Below, in pieces: positions 8,129 through 16,328 of a stretch of 64,000 nt of DNA. The stretch lies in the NCBI GenBank assembly GCA_020161755.1, contig JAIUOS010000013.1, forward strand, positions 1 through 64,000. Reading direction: 5' to 3'. The position numbers were made by a program, and so were the translations under genes. Position 1 is the first letter of the stretch; every line of letters starts with the position of its first letter. The notes beneath the pieces were generated by a model. It was given only the letters and a program-made list of their open reading frames with translations, was not told the origin of the DNA and did no database searches. The stretch comes from Actinomycetota bacterium. Lineage in GTDB: Bacteria; Actinomycetota; Actinomycetes; Propionibacteriales; Propionibacteriaceae.

Positions 8129-8473
8129 ATGCCCGGAGGAGACGCCCCGGCCACGCCCGAGGTGCTCGACCTGCTGGAAGAACTCGGCTGGGAGGTCGAC
8201 CCCGACTGCCCGCCGGCACGGGCGCTCGGCGCCGCCTGGGACGCCGCCCGCCGGGCAGGCATCGACGTGGACACCGCGCGCGCGGCCGCCTACGCCCGGG
8301 CGATGCAGGGCGTGGTCCGCATCGACCTCGACGTGCTGGACGAGCTCAGGGACCCGGTCGAGGCCCTCCGCACGGTCGTGCTCGGCAACGTCCTGGTCGA
8401 TCCGATCCTGATCGCCCTGCGTCGCCTCGCCCAGGAGGCCGCGAGCGCCGAACGGGAGCGGCGGGACTCCTAG
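8129..8473 (+). pseudogene. MerR-type regulator, C-terminal remnant
   Basis: A 114-residue reading frame whose content resembles the C-terminal effector half of actinobacterial MerR regulators: LLEELGWEVDPDCPPARAL, a YARAMQGVV helix, DPVEALRTVVLGNVL, and the characteristic ALRRLAQEAASAER end. The ~110-residue N-terminal HTH and coiled-coil part expected for MerR proteins is absent; the frame opens only ~100 bp upstream, inside sequence antisense to the DUF4188 remnant. Either ATG 8129 or a later GTG could be used if it is still expressed as a small helical protein. MerR membership is judged from memory of family patterns. Confidence 0.5.
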
Positions 8474-8475
8474 GG

Positions 8476-9732
8476 TCACTGGCTGACGCCGAGCGCCTCC
8501 AGCATCGGCAGCAGCTTGGCCTCGGTCTCGGCGTACTCCTCGGCCGGGTCGGACTCCGCGACGATCCCGCAGCCGGCGTAGATCGTGATCCGGCGGGTGT
8601 CGGCGGGGTCGATCACCCCGCAGCGCAGGGCGATGGCGAACTCGCCGTCGCCGCCGGCGTCCAGCCAGCCCACCGGGCCGGAGTAGCGCCCGCGGTCGAG
8701 GTGCTCGAGCTCGGCGATCGTCGCCCGGGCGGCAGGTGTCGGCGTGCCGCACACGGCGGCGGACGGGTGCAGCGCCCCGGCCAGGGCCAGCACGCTCACG
8801 CCCTCGTGCACCACCGCGGTCACGTCCGAGGCCAGGTGCAGCACGTTCGGCAACTCCAGCACGTACGGGGCGTCCGGCACGTTCATGCCCGAGCAGAACG
8901 GCTCCAGCGCGTGCGCCACCGACTCCACCGCCAGCTCGTGCTCGATCAGGTTCTTTCCCGACCGGGCCAGCGCGTGGGCGAGCTTGAGGTCCAGTTCCTC
9001 GCCGCCGTTGCGGCGGATCGTGCCCGCCAGCACCCGCGAGGTGGCCAACCCGCCCTCGCGGCGGATCAGCATCTCCGGCGACGCGCCGACGAGCCCGTCG
9101 AGGTGGTAGGTCCAGCAGCTGGGGTAGCGGTCGGTGAGGGCGTTGACCAGGGCGCGCGGGTCGAGCGGCTCGTCGGCCTCCAGCGTCGCGCCGCGGGCCA
9201 GCACCACCTTGTCGAGCATGTGGGCGTCGATCCGTCCGACCGCCTCGGTGACGATGCCCTGCCACTCCTCGCGGCTCAGCCCGCCGGTCACCGGCCGGAC
9301 GCCGGACGGGGTGGGCACGTCGCGGACGGTGCCCGGCATCTCCGGCACGGCCCCGGACGCCGCGCCGAGCGCGGTCAGCCAGCTCTGCCCCTTGCGGCGC
9401 CCGATCACCAGGCGCGGCACGATCACGATCGAACGCTGCGCGGTGTGCCCGGCGTCGAACACGAAGGACGCGAACGCGACCGGACCGGTGCCCGGCACCT
9501 CGGGCAGCTCGGTCTCCTGCTCGATCCGCGAGCAGACCTTCGCCCACCACTCGTCGGCCTCCGCCGCGGTGCCGCCCTCGAACCGGGCCACCTCGCCGAT
9601 GCCGACGATGCCTTCGCCGCGACGCAACCAGGCGTGGCCCCCGGACGCTGGCAGGTACGCGGCCAGGTCTCCGGGATCCTCGATCGCCACGGTCGTCGCG
9701 CGCCACTGGGGGCCCGGCGGGTGATGGATCAC
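8476..9732 (-). CDS. menF: Isochorismate synthase (menaquinone pathway)
   Basis: A 418-aa chorismate-binding enzyme that isomerises chorismate to isochorismate, the first committed step to menaquinone. Family landmarks in the C-terminal half are KVVLARG, the central ASPEMLIRREG, SRVLAGTIRRNG, the SGKNLIEHELAVESV helix, LHLASDV, HPSAAVCGTP, and the signature GRYSGPVGWLDAGGDGEFAIALRCG; the final YAGCGIVAESDPAEEYAETEAK carries acidic residues expected at the Mg site. It diverges from menJ across 111 bp and lies next to the complex I operon, which fits menaquinone biosynthesis over a siderophore role (no EntB/E genes nearby). Confidence 0.92.
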   Translation of the reverse strand: MIHHPPGPQWRATTVAIEDPGDLAAYLPASGGHAWLRRGEGIVGIGEVARFEGGTAAEADEWWAKVCSRIEQETELPEVPGTGPVAFASFVFDAGHTAQRSIVIVPRLVIGRRKGQSWLTALGAASGAVPEMPGTVRDVPTPSGVRPVTGGLSREEWQGIVTEAVGRIDAHMLDKVVLARGATLEADEPLDPRALVNALTDRYPSCWTYHLDGLVGASPEMLIRREGGLATSRVLAGTIRRNGGEELDLKLAHALARSGKNLIEHELAVESVAHALEPFCSGMNVPDAPYVLELPNVLHLASDVTAVVHEGVSVLALAGALHPSAAVCGTPTPAARATIAELEHLDRGRYSGPVGWLDAGGDGEFAIALRCGVIDPADTRRITIYAGCGIVAESDPAEEYAETEAKLLPMLEALGVSQ

Positions 9733-9803
9733 GCAGGCAGGATAGTCGCTGCAACCGCGTCTCCCGCCCGGGGCGTCAAATGGCCCCGGCAGCCCCTTTT
9801 GCC

Positions 9804-9809
9804 TAGACT
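9804..9809 (+). promoter_or_regulatory. Candidate -10 element of menJ
   Basis: TAGACT matches the actinobacterial TANNNT -10 consensus and lies 35 bp before the menJ ATG, which would give a leader of roughly 28 nt that includes the AGGAGA ribosome binding site (about 9833-9838). No good -35 is visible. This divergent gap is also the place for the menF promoter on the other strand. Because nuoA follows menJ by only 43 bp, this promoter might also feed complex I. Confidence 0.3.
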
Positions 9810-9843
9810 GGCCGAGTTCCCGAATCGCACGTCAGGAGAGCGC

Positions 9844-11139
9844 ATGCCCGAGCCGACGCCGGTCGTCCCGGCCGACGGCGAAGGCGTCGAGGCGGACGTG
9901 ATCGTCGTCGGCGCCGGACCGGGTGGCTCCACCACCGCCGCGTACCTCGCCGACCGTGGCCTCGACGTGGTCCTGCTGGAGAAGGCGAGGTTCCCGCGCG
10001 AGAAGGTCTGCGGCGACGGCCTCACCCCGCGCGCGGTCAAGCAGCTGATCAAGCTGGGCATCGACACCAGCGAGAGCGCCGGCTGGGTGCGCAACAAGGG
10101 CCTGCGGGTCTACGGCGGACGCACCGAGCCGTTCGAGCTGCCCTGGCCCGAGCTCGCCGAGTTCCCGCCCTACGGCCTGGTGCGTGCCCGCGCCGAGTTC
10201 GACCACATCCTCGCCCGGCGGGCGGTCGACGCCGGCGCCCGGCTGTACGAGGAGACCAACGTCACCGCCCCGGTGGTCGACGAGCGCACCGACCGCATCA
10301 CCGGGGTGACCACGAAGGACGGACGCACGTTCCGCGCCCCGGTCGTCGTGGCCGCGGACGGCAACTCCGCCCGCCTGGCGCTGTCGATGGGGCTCGCCAA
10401 GCGCACCGACCGCCCGATGGGGGTCGCCGTCCGCGCCTACTTCACGTCCCCGCGCACCGACGACGACTACATGGAGTCGTGGCTGGAGCTGTGGGACGGC
10501 ACGCCGCGGCAGTCCAACCTGCTGCCCGGCTACGGCTGGGTGTTCGGCATGGGGGACGGCACCGTCAACGTCGGCCTCGGCACCGTCGGCTCGAGCTCGG
10601 AGCCGGCCAAGCTCAACTACCGGGAGATGTTCAACCGCTGGCTGGCCAGCACGCCCGAGGAGTGGGGCTTCCGGCCGGAGAACCAGGTCGGCCAGACCCT
10701 CGGCGCGGCCCTGCCGATGAGTTTCAACCGCCAGCCCGCCTACACCCGTGGCCTGCTGCTGGTCGGCGACTCCGGCGGCATGGTGTCGCCGTTCAACGGC
10801 GAGGGCATCTCGTACGCGATGGAGGCCGGCGAGATGGCCGCCGAGGCGATCGCCGACGCCCGGTTCCGCGGCTTCGGCACCCCGAGCGCCGAACGCGCGC
10901 TGCGGGGCTATCCGGCGCGACTGAAGTCGGAGTGGGGCGGGTACTTCCGGCTGGGCCAGGTCTTCGTGCCCCTGATCGAGCACCCGCAGGTGATGCACCT
11001 GTGCACCCGGTACGGCCTGCCCCGGCCCACGCTGATGAGATTCACGATGAAACTGCTCGCACACCTCTACGACACCCGCGATGGTGATTGGATGGACAAA
11101 GTCATCAGCACCCTTGCAAAGGTGGCACCCTCAGCATGA
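9844..11139 (+). CDS. menJ: Geranylgeranyl-reductase-family FAD enzyme, probable menaquinone reductase
   Basis: A 431-aa flavoprotein with an N-terminal Rossmann FAD site (DVIVVGAGPGGSTTAAYLA, residues ~19-37), the CGDGLTPRAV segment after ~residue 55, an AADGNSARLA motif, and the second FAD motif GDSGGMVSPFNGEGISYAMEAG. These are the hallmarks of the geranylgeranyl reductase family; in mycobacteria the MenJ member hydrogenates one isoprene unit of menaquinone. The start is well supported by AGGAGA six bases upstream. It lies between menF and nuoA, consistent with quinone tailoring next to the quinone-reducing complex. Confidence 0.85.
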   Translation: MPEPTPVVPADGEGVEADVIVVGAGPGGSTTAAYLADRGLDVVLLEKARFPREKVCGDGLTPRAVKQLIKLGIDTSESAGWVRNKGLRVYGGRTEPFELPWPELAEFPPYGLVRARAEFDHILARRAVDAGARLYEETNVTAPVVDERTDRITGVTTKDGRTFRAPVVVAADGNSARLALSMGLAKRTDRPMGVAVRAYFTSPRTDDDYMESWLELWDGTPRQSNLLPGYGWVFGMGDGTVNVGLGTVGSSSEPAKLNYREMFNRWLASTPEEWGFRPENQVGQTLGAALPMSFNRQPAYTRGLLLVGDSGGMVSPFNGEGISYAMEAGEMAAEAIADARFRGFGTPSAERALRGYPARLKSEWGGYFRLGQVFVPLIEHPQVMHLCTRYGLPRPTLMRFTMKLLAHLYDTRDGDWMDKVISTLAKVAPSA

Positions 11140-11182
11140 CAAATTCCGCGCAACGCTCGCTGCAGAAGGGAACCGCTACCCG

Positions 11183-11542
11183 ATGAGCCCCTACATTCCG
11201 CTGCTGGGCATCATGGCGCTGGCCGCCGGCTTCCTCGCGATCTCGATCGCGCTGAGTGCCGTGGTCGGCCCGCGGCGCTGGAACAAGGTCAAGTACAGCT
11301 CGTACGAGTGCGGCATCGAACCGACGCCGCAGCCGATGGGCGGCGGCCGGTTCCCGATCAAGTACTACATCGTGGCGATGCTCTTCATCATCTTCGACAT
11401 CGAGACCATCTTCCTGTATCCGTGGGCGGTCACCTTCAAGCAGCTGGGCCTGTTCGCCCTGCTCGAGATGGTGCTGTTCATGGCCACGGTCTTCGTCGCG
11501 TACGCCTACGTGTGGCGCCGCGGCGGCCTGGAATGGGACTGA
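11183..11542 (+). CDS. nuoA: NADH-quinone oxidoreductase subunit A
   Basis: A 119-aa membrane subunit of complex I with three membrane helices. The conserved inter-helix loop KYSSYECGIEP carries the invariant Cys of the A/ND3 loop, and FPIKYYIVAMLFIIFDIETIFLYPWAV is the family signature containing the conserved Asp/Glu pair. It opens the nuoA-N operon 43 bp after menJ. The ATG at 11183 is preceded by AGAAGGG about a dozen bases upstream; an earlier in-frame ATG at 11081 lies inside menJ and would add residues absent from the family. Confidence 0.96.
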   Translation: MSPYIPLLGIMALAAGFLAISIALSAVVGPRRWNKVKYSSYECGIEPTPQPMGGGRFPIKYYIVAMLFIIFDIETIFLYPWAVTFKQLGLFALLEMVLFMATVFVAYAYVWRRGGLEWD

Positions 11543-11563
11543 GAACGGACGGGACCAAGCGAT

Positions 11564-12121
11564 ATGGGCATTGAGGACAAGATCCCCCAGGGCGTGGTGC
11601 TGACCACGCTCGAGGGCGTGTTCGGCTGGATGCGGCAGGCGTCCCTGTGGCCGGCGACGTTCGGCCTGGCGTGCTGCGCCATCGAGATGATGACCTACGG
11701 CGCGCCGCGGTTCGACGCCGGTCGCTGGGGCCAGGAGGTCTTCCGAGCCTCACCGCGACAGGCCGACCTGATGATCATCTCGGGGCGGATCAGCCAGAAG
11801 ATGGCACCGGTGCTGCGCCAGGTCTACGACCAGATGCCCAACCCGAAGTGGGTCATGGCGATGGGCGTGTGCGCGTCCTCGGGCGGCATGTTCAACAACT
11901 ACGCGATCGTCCAGGGCGGCGACCACCTGGTCCCGGTGGACGTGTACGTGCCCGGCTGCCCGCCGCGTCCCGACATGCTGATCGACGCGATGTTCAAGCT
12001 CAAGAAGGACATCGTGGCCAAGCGCCCGATGGCCCAGAACGAGCTGGACGCCTGGGAGGCGGCCGAGGCGGCGGCGCTGGTCGCACCCGCCACCCATGAG
12101 ATGAAGGGCCTGCTGCGATGA
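11564..12121 (+). CDS. nuoB: NADH-quinone oxidoreductase subunit B
   Basis: A 185-aa peripheral-arm subunit that holds the terminal [4Fe-4S] cluster N2, which passes electrons to menaquinone. Cluster ligands are visible: tandem cysteines in LACCAIEMM, the Cys in MGVCASSGG and the Cys in VPGCPPRPD. The sequence [20 protein letters not shown] forms part of the quinone-facing surface. It begins 21 bp after nuoA and its stop overlaps the nuoC start (ATGA). Length and motifs are standard. Confidence 0.97.
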   Translation: MGIEDKIPQGVVLTTLEGVFGWMRQASLWPATFGLACCAIEMMTYGAPRFDAGRWGQEVFRASPRQADLMIISGRISQKMAPVLRQVYDQMPNPKWVMAMGVCASSGGMFNNYAIVQGGDHLVPVDVYVPGCPPRPDMLIDAMFKLKKDIVAKRPMAQNELDAWEAAEAAALVAPATHEMKGLLR

Positions 12122-12885
12122 GCCAGGACAAGCTGCCCGGCGAGGAGAAGACCGTCGACAAGCCGGTCACCGACCCGGAGGCCTCGCCCAAGGCCGGCGT
12201 CGAGCGCGAGGACGCGCAGCCGAACCCGACCCCGCTGGTCCCGGCCGAGCCGAAGGGCGTCCCGCTCCGCGCCGGCATGTGGAGCCAGGGCACCGGCGAC
12301 ACCTCCGGCTACAGCCGCATCGTCCGCACCACCGGCTGGCCCGCGCCCAGCGAGCCGCCTTACGGCTCCTGGTACGACGACGCATACAGCCGGCTGCTGT
12401 CGCTGGTGGAGGGGCTGCGGATCGCGGTCATCCTCGACCGTGGCGAGCTCACGTTCCGGGTGCCCCGCGAGCAGCTCACCGAGGTGATGCGGTCGCTGCG
12501 CGACGACGCCCTGCTGCGCTTCGAGTTCTGCGCGTCGGTCTCCGGCGTGCACTACCCGGACGACGCCGGGGCCGAGCTGCACTCGGTGTACCACCTGCAG
12601 TCGATGACCCACAACCGCCGGTTGCGCGTGGAGACGTCCTGCCCGGACGCCGACCCGCACATCCCGAGCGTGGTCGCGACCTACCCGGCCGCCGACTGGC
12701 ACGAGCGTGAGACCTGGGACATGTTCGGGATCGTCTTCGACGGCCACCCGCACCTCACCCGCATCCTGATGCCGGACGACTGGGCGGGCCACCCGCAACG
12801 CAAGGACTACCCGCTCGGCGGGATCCCGATCGAGTACAAGGGCACCACCGTGCCCCCGGTTGACGCGCGCAGGAGCTACCGATGA
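12118..12885 (+). CDS. nuoC: NADH-quinone oxidoreductase subunit C
   Basis: A 255-aa peripheral-arm subunit (30-kDa family), separate from NuoD. The conserved core lies in the second half: [17 protein letters not shown], then the signature [22 protein letters not shown] and RKDYPLGG. The first ~85 residues are a charged, low-complexity extension rich in Glu, Lys and Pro, which actinobacterial NuoC proteins often have and which is probably disordered. The start overlaps the nuoB stop and the end overlaps the nuoD start, both ATGA. Confidence 0.96.
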   Translation: MSQDKLPGEEKTVDKPVTDPEASPKAGVEREDAQPNPTPLVPAEPKGVPLRAGMWSQGTGDTSGYSRIVRTTGWPAPSEPPYGSWYDDAYSRLLSLVEGLRIAVILDRGELTFRVPREQLTEVMRSLRDDALLRFEFCASVSGVHYPDDAGAELHSVYHLQSMTHNRRLRVETSCPDADPHIPSVVATYPAADWHERETWDMFGIVFDGHPHLTRILMPDDWAGHPQRKDYPLGGIPIEYKGTTVPPVDARRSYR

Positions 12886-14228
12886 CCGCCCAAGAGCACG
12901 ACCTCTACGCCAACCCGGGCGAGGAGACCGAGGGCACCGTCTACACCGCCGTCGGCGGCGGCGACTGGGCCGACATCGCCGGCGAGCAGGCCGAGCGCGG
13001 GGATGAGGTGCTGGTCATCAACATGGGCCCGCAGCACCCGTCCACCCACGGCGTGCTCCGGCTGATGGTGGAGTGCGACGGCGAGACCGTGACGAGTATC
13101 CGTCCGGGTATCGGGTTCCTGCACACCGGCATCGAGAAGAACATGGAGTACCGGTCCTGGACGCAGGGCACGACCTTCGTGACCCGCATGGACTACGTGT
13201 CGCCGCTGTTCAACGAGGCCGCGTACTGCCTGGCCGTGGAGCGGCTGCTCGGCATCGAGGACCAGATCCCGCAGCGCGCCAACGACATCCGCGTGCTGAT
13301 GATGGAGCTGTGCCGGATCGCCTCCCACCTGGTCGCCATCGGCACCGGCGGCATGGAGATCGGCGCCCTCACGGTGATGACGATCGGTTTCCGCGAGCGC
13401 GAGATGATCCTCGACTTCTTCGAGGCCGTGACCGGCCTGCGCATGAACCACGCCTACATCCGTCCGGGCGGCGTCGCCCTCGACCTGCCCGAGACCGGCA
13501 TCGCCCAGCTGCGCGACCTGATCAACTGGCTGGAGAAGCACCTGCCGGAGTACGCGGCGTTCTGCAACGAGAACCCGATCTTCAAGGGCCGCATGGTCGG
13601 CATCGGGTACCAGGACCTCGCCGCCTGCTTCGCGCTGGGCGTCACCGGCCCGGTGCTGCGCTCGACCGGCTACGCCTGGGACCTGCGCAAGCAGCAGCCC
13701 TACTGCGGGTACGAGACCTACGACTTCGACGTGATCACCTGGGACACCTCCGACGCCTACGGCCGCTTCCGCGTCCGCCTCGACGAGATGTGGGAGAGCC
13801 TGAAGATCGTCAAGCAGGCCACCGACCGGCTGGAGGCCTCCACCGGGCAGCCGGTGATGGTCGACGACCCGAAGATCGCCTGGCCCGCGACGCTCGCCGT
13901 GGGGCCGGACGGCCAGGGCAACAGCCACGAGCACATCAAGCACATCATGGGTGACTCGATGGAGGCCCTGATCCACCACTTCAAGCTGGTCACCGAGGGC
14001 TTCCGCGTCCCGCCCGGCCAGGCCTACGTGCCGATCGAGAGCCCGAAGGGCGAGATCGCCTGCCACGTCGTCTCCGACGGCGGCACCCGGCCCTACCGCG
14101 CGCACATGCGCGACCCAGGGTTCAACCACCTCCAGTCCGTACCGATCCAGTGCGAGGGCGGCATGCTGGCCGACGTGGTCGTCGCCATCGGTTCCCTCGA
14201 CCCCGTGATGGGAGGCGTCGACCGATGA
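12882..14228 (+). CDS. nuoD: NADH-quinone oxidoreductase subunit D
   Basis: A 448-aa 49-kDa-family subunit forming the quinone pocket with NuoB. The signature [15 protein letters not shown] contains the quinone-headgroup His; [34 protein letters not shown] and the C-terminal [13 protein letters not shown] with [18 protein letters not shown] are all present. A ~45-residue N-terminal extension precedes the core. It is coupled to nuoC and nuoE by 4-bp overlaps. Length and motifs are normal for actinobacterial complex I. Confidence 0.97.
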   Translation: MTAQEHDLYANPGEETEGTVYTAVGGGDWADIAGEQAERGDEVLVINMGPQHPSTHGVLRLMVECDGETVTSIRPGIGFLHTGIEKNMEYRSWTQGTTFVTRMDYVSPLFNEAAYCLAVERLLGIEDQIPQRANDIRVLMMELCRIASHLVAIGTGGMEIGALTVMTIGFREREMILDFFEAVTGLRMNHAYIRPGGVALDLPETGIAQLRDLINWLEKHLPEYAAFCNENPIFKGRMVGIGYQDLAACFALGVTGPVLRSTGYAWDLRKQQPYCGYETYDFDVITWDTSDAYGRFRVRLDEMWESLKIVKQATDRLEASTGQPVMVDDPKIAWPATLAVGPDGQGNSHEHIKHIMGDSMEALIHHFKLVTEGFRVPPGQAYVPIESPKGEIACHVVSDGGTRPYRAHMRDPGFNHLQSVPIQCEGGMLADVVVAIGSLDPVMGGVDR

Positions 14229-14944
14229 GCGGTCACGAGTTCCAGTCCTTCTTCCCCGACTCCGGCGAAGTGGACATGTCCGACACCTCGACCAACATCG
14301 ACGAGACCACGATGGCCGAGCTGCGCGAGCTGGCGGGGCGCTACCCGCGGGCGCGCTCGGCGCTGCTGCCGATGCTGCACCTGGTGCAGAGCGTGGACGG
14401 ACGCGTGTCCCCGGCCGGTGTCGAGGCGTGCGCCGAGGTGCTCGGCATCACCACCGCCCAGGTCTCCGGCGTGGCCACCTTCTACACGATGTACCGGCGG
14501 CGTCCGGGCGGCACCCACCACGTGGGGGTCTGCACCACCGCCCTGTGCGCGGTGATGGGCGGGGACGCGCTGCTGGACAGCGTGTCCGACAAGCTCGGCA
14601 TCCACCCCGACGAGACCACGCCCGACGGCCGGTTCAGCCTCGAGCGCATCGAGTGCAACGCCGCCTGCGACTTCGCCCCGGTGATGATGGTCAACTGGGA
14701 GTTCATGGACAACATGACCCCGGCCCGGGCCGAGAAGCTGATCGACGACCTGGCTGACGGCAAGGAGGTCACCTCCACCCGCGGGGCCACGATCACCAGC
14801 TGGCGCGAGGCCGAGCGCGTCCTTGCCGGCTTCCCCGACGGTCGCGCCGACGAGGGCCCCAGCGCCGGTGAGGCTTCCCTGCTGGGCAAGTCGATCGCCG
14901 AAGCCAACTCCTGGACCGCGCCCAACCCGGAGGACCTCAAGTGA
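14225..14944 (+). CDS. nuoE: NADH-quinone oxidoreductase subunit E
   Basis: A 239-aa thioredoxin-fold [2Fe-2S] subunit of the NADH-oxidising module (cluster N1a). The N-terminal helical part contains [25 protein letters not shown]; the ferredoxin-like domain carries [14 protein letters not shown] (first Cys pair) and [15 protein letters not shown] (second pair). The C-terminal ~60 residues form an extension typical of actinobacteria. ATG 14225 overlaps the nuoD stop (ATGA). Unlike its neighbours, it does not overlap the next gene: a 59-bp palindromic repeat fills the gap to nuoF. Confidence 0.96.
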   Translation: MSGHEFQSFFPDSGEVDMSDTSTNIDETTMAELRELAGRYPRARSALLPMLHLVQSVDGRVSPAGVEACAEVLGITTAQVSGVATFYTMYRRRPGGTHHVGVCTTALCAVMGGDALLDSVSDKLGIHPDETTPDGRFSLERIECNAACDFAPVMMVNWEFMDNMTPARAEKLIDDLADGKEVTSTRGATITSWREAERVLAGFPDGRADEGPSAGEASLLGKSIAEANSWTAPNPEDLK

Positions 14945-15003
14945 ACACCCCATGGAGTTCTTCTCCCCCGCTGCGCTCCTCCGAACAACTCCAAGGGGAC
15001 CCC
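14945..15003 (+). repeat. 59-bp palindromic repeat, copy 1 (upstream of nuoF)
   Basis: This element starts directly after the nuoE stop and ends two bases before the nuoF ATG. It can fold with GGAGTT pairing to AACTCC and CCCC to GGGG around a pyrimidine-rich loop. A second copy, identical at 52 of 59 positions, lies at 31311-31369 and also ends two bases before a start codon. Several differences fall at opposing stem positions. The AAGGGGA near its 3' end may serve as the nuoF ribosome binding site. Confidence 0.8.
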
Positions 15004-15005
15004 GC

Positions 15006-16328
15006 ATGACCGACACCCTGACCCCCGTCCTCTCGGCGAACTGGGGCACCGAGGAGTCCTGGACGCTGGAGGCCTACCGGGCCGCGGGCGGCTACGAGGC
15101 CGTCGGCAAGGCCCTGAAGATGACCCCGGGCGAGGTCACCGACCTGGTCAAGGACTCCGGCCTGCGCGGACGCGGGGGCGCGGGCTTCCCGACCGGCATG
15201 AAGTGGAGCTTCGTGCCGAAGGACAACCCGAACCCCAAGTACCTGGTGGTGAACGCGGACGAGTCCGAGCCCGGCACCTGCAAGGACATGCCGCTGCTGC
15301 TGGCCAGCCCGCACACCCTGGTCGAGGGCATGATCATCGCCTCGTACGCGATCGACTGCCACACCGCGTTCGTCTACATCCGGGGCGAGGTGCTGCACGT
15401 CATCCGGCGCATGCAGCAGGCCGTCGCCGAGGCGTACGACGCCGGCTACCTCGGCACGAACATCCTCGGCTCGGGCTACGACCTCGACATCATCGTGCAC
15501 GCCGGCGCGGGCGCCTACATCTGTGGCGAGGAGACCGCGCTGCTGGACTCGCTGGAGGGTCGCCGCGGCCAGCCCCGGCTGCGTCCGCCGTTCCCCGCGG
15601 TCGCGGGCCTCTACGCGTCCCCGACCGTGATCAACAACGTCGAGTCGATCGCCAGCGTCCCCGCGATCGTGAAGAACGGCGCGGCCTGGTTCGGCTCGAT
15701 GGGCACCGAGAAGTCGAAGGGCATGACGCTCTACTCGCTGTCGGGGCACGTCAACCGTCCGGGCCAGTTCGAGGCGCCGCTGGGCATCACCCTGCGCGAG
15801 CTGCTCGAGCTGTCCGGCGGCGTCCGGGCCGGCCACGAGCTGAAGTTCTGGACGCCGGGCGGCTCGTCCACCCCGATCCTGACCGCCGAGCACCTCGACG
15901 TCCCGCTCGACTACGAGGGCATGGGCGGCGTCGGCTCGATGCTGGGCACCAAGGCCCTCCAGGTGTTCGACGAGACCACCTCGGTGGTGCGCACCACGCT
16001 GCGCTGGGTCGAGTTCTACAAGCACGAGTCGTGCGGCAAGTGCACGCCGTGTCGCGAGGGCAGCTGGTGGCTGGTGCAGCTGCTGAAGAGCTTCGAGGCC
16101 GGCACCGCGCAGGACGGTGACGTCGACAAGCTGCTCGACATCTGCGACAACATGGGCGGCAAGTCGTTCTGCGCCCTCGCCGACGGCGCCGTGGCCTGCG
16201 TGACCAGCGCGGTGCGGCACTTCCGTGACGAGTTCGAGGCCGGGTACACCACGCCCGCGTGGGAGGCGTTCCCGTACGGCCGCAGCGCCCTGTTCGAGGT
16301 CAACGAGAAGGTCGAGGTGCACGCATGA
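15006..16328 (+). CDS. nuoF: NADH-quinone oxidoreductase subunit F
   Basis: A 440-aa NADH-binding subunit carrying FMN and cluster N3. The FMN/NADH site is seen in [15 protein letters not shown] and in [31 protein letters not shown] and [11 protein letters not shown] follow. The [4Fe-4S] site is [12 protein letters not shown] with a further Cys in [10 protein letters not shown]. The chosen ATG at 15006 lies two bases after the 59-bp repeat; an in-frame upstream start inside nuoE would translate the repeat and add ~60 residues the family lacks. Confidence 0.97.
   Translation: MTDTLTPVLSANWGTEESWTLEAYRAAGGYEAVGKALKMTPGEVTDLVKDSGLRGRGGAGFPTGMKWSFVPKDNPNPKYLVVNADESEPGTCKDMPLLLASPHTLVEGMIIASYAIDCHTAFVYIRGEVLHVIRRMQQAVAEAYDAGYLGTNILGSGYDLDIIVHAGAGAYICGEETALLDSLEGRRGQPRLRPPFPAVAGLYASPTVINNVESIASVPAIVKNGAAWFGSMGTEKSKGMTLYSLSGHVNRPGQFEAPLGITLRELLELSGGVRAGHELKFWTPGGSSTPILTAEHLDVPLDYEGMGGVGSMLGTKALQVFDETTSVVRTTLRWVEFYKHESCGKCTPCREGSWWLVQLLKSFEAGTAQDGDVDKLLDICDNMGGKSFCALADGAVACVTSAVRHFRDEFEAGYTTPAWEAFPYGRSALFEVNEKVEVHA

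Noticed and set aside
7662-8219. Reading the Arr-fusion gene from a start at 8219 (501 aa)
   Set aside because: The extra 186 residues are antisense or out of frame to the DUF4188 remnant and are Arg/Ser/Pro-rich; the Imm-5-like domain begins right at Met7661.
11081-11182. Earlier start for nuoA
   Set aside because: It lies inside menJ and adds residues that NuoA proteins lack.
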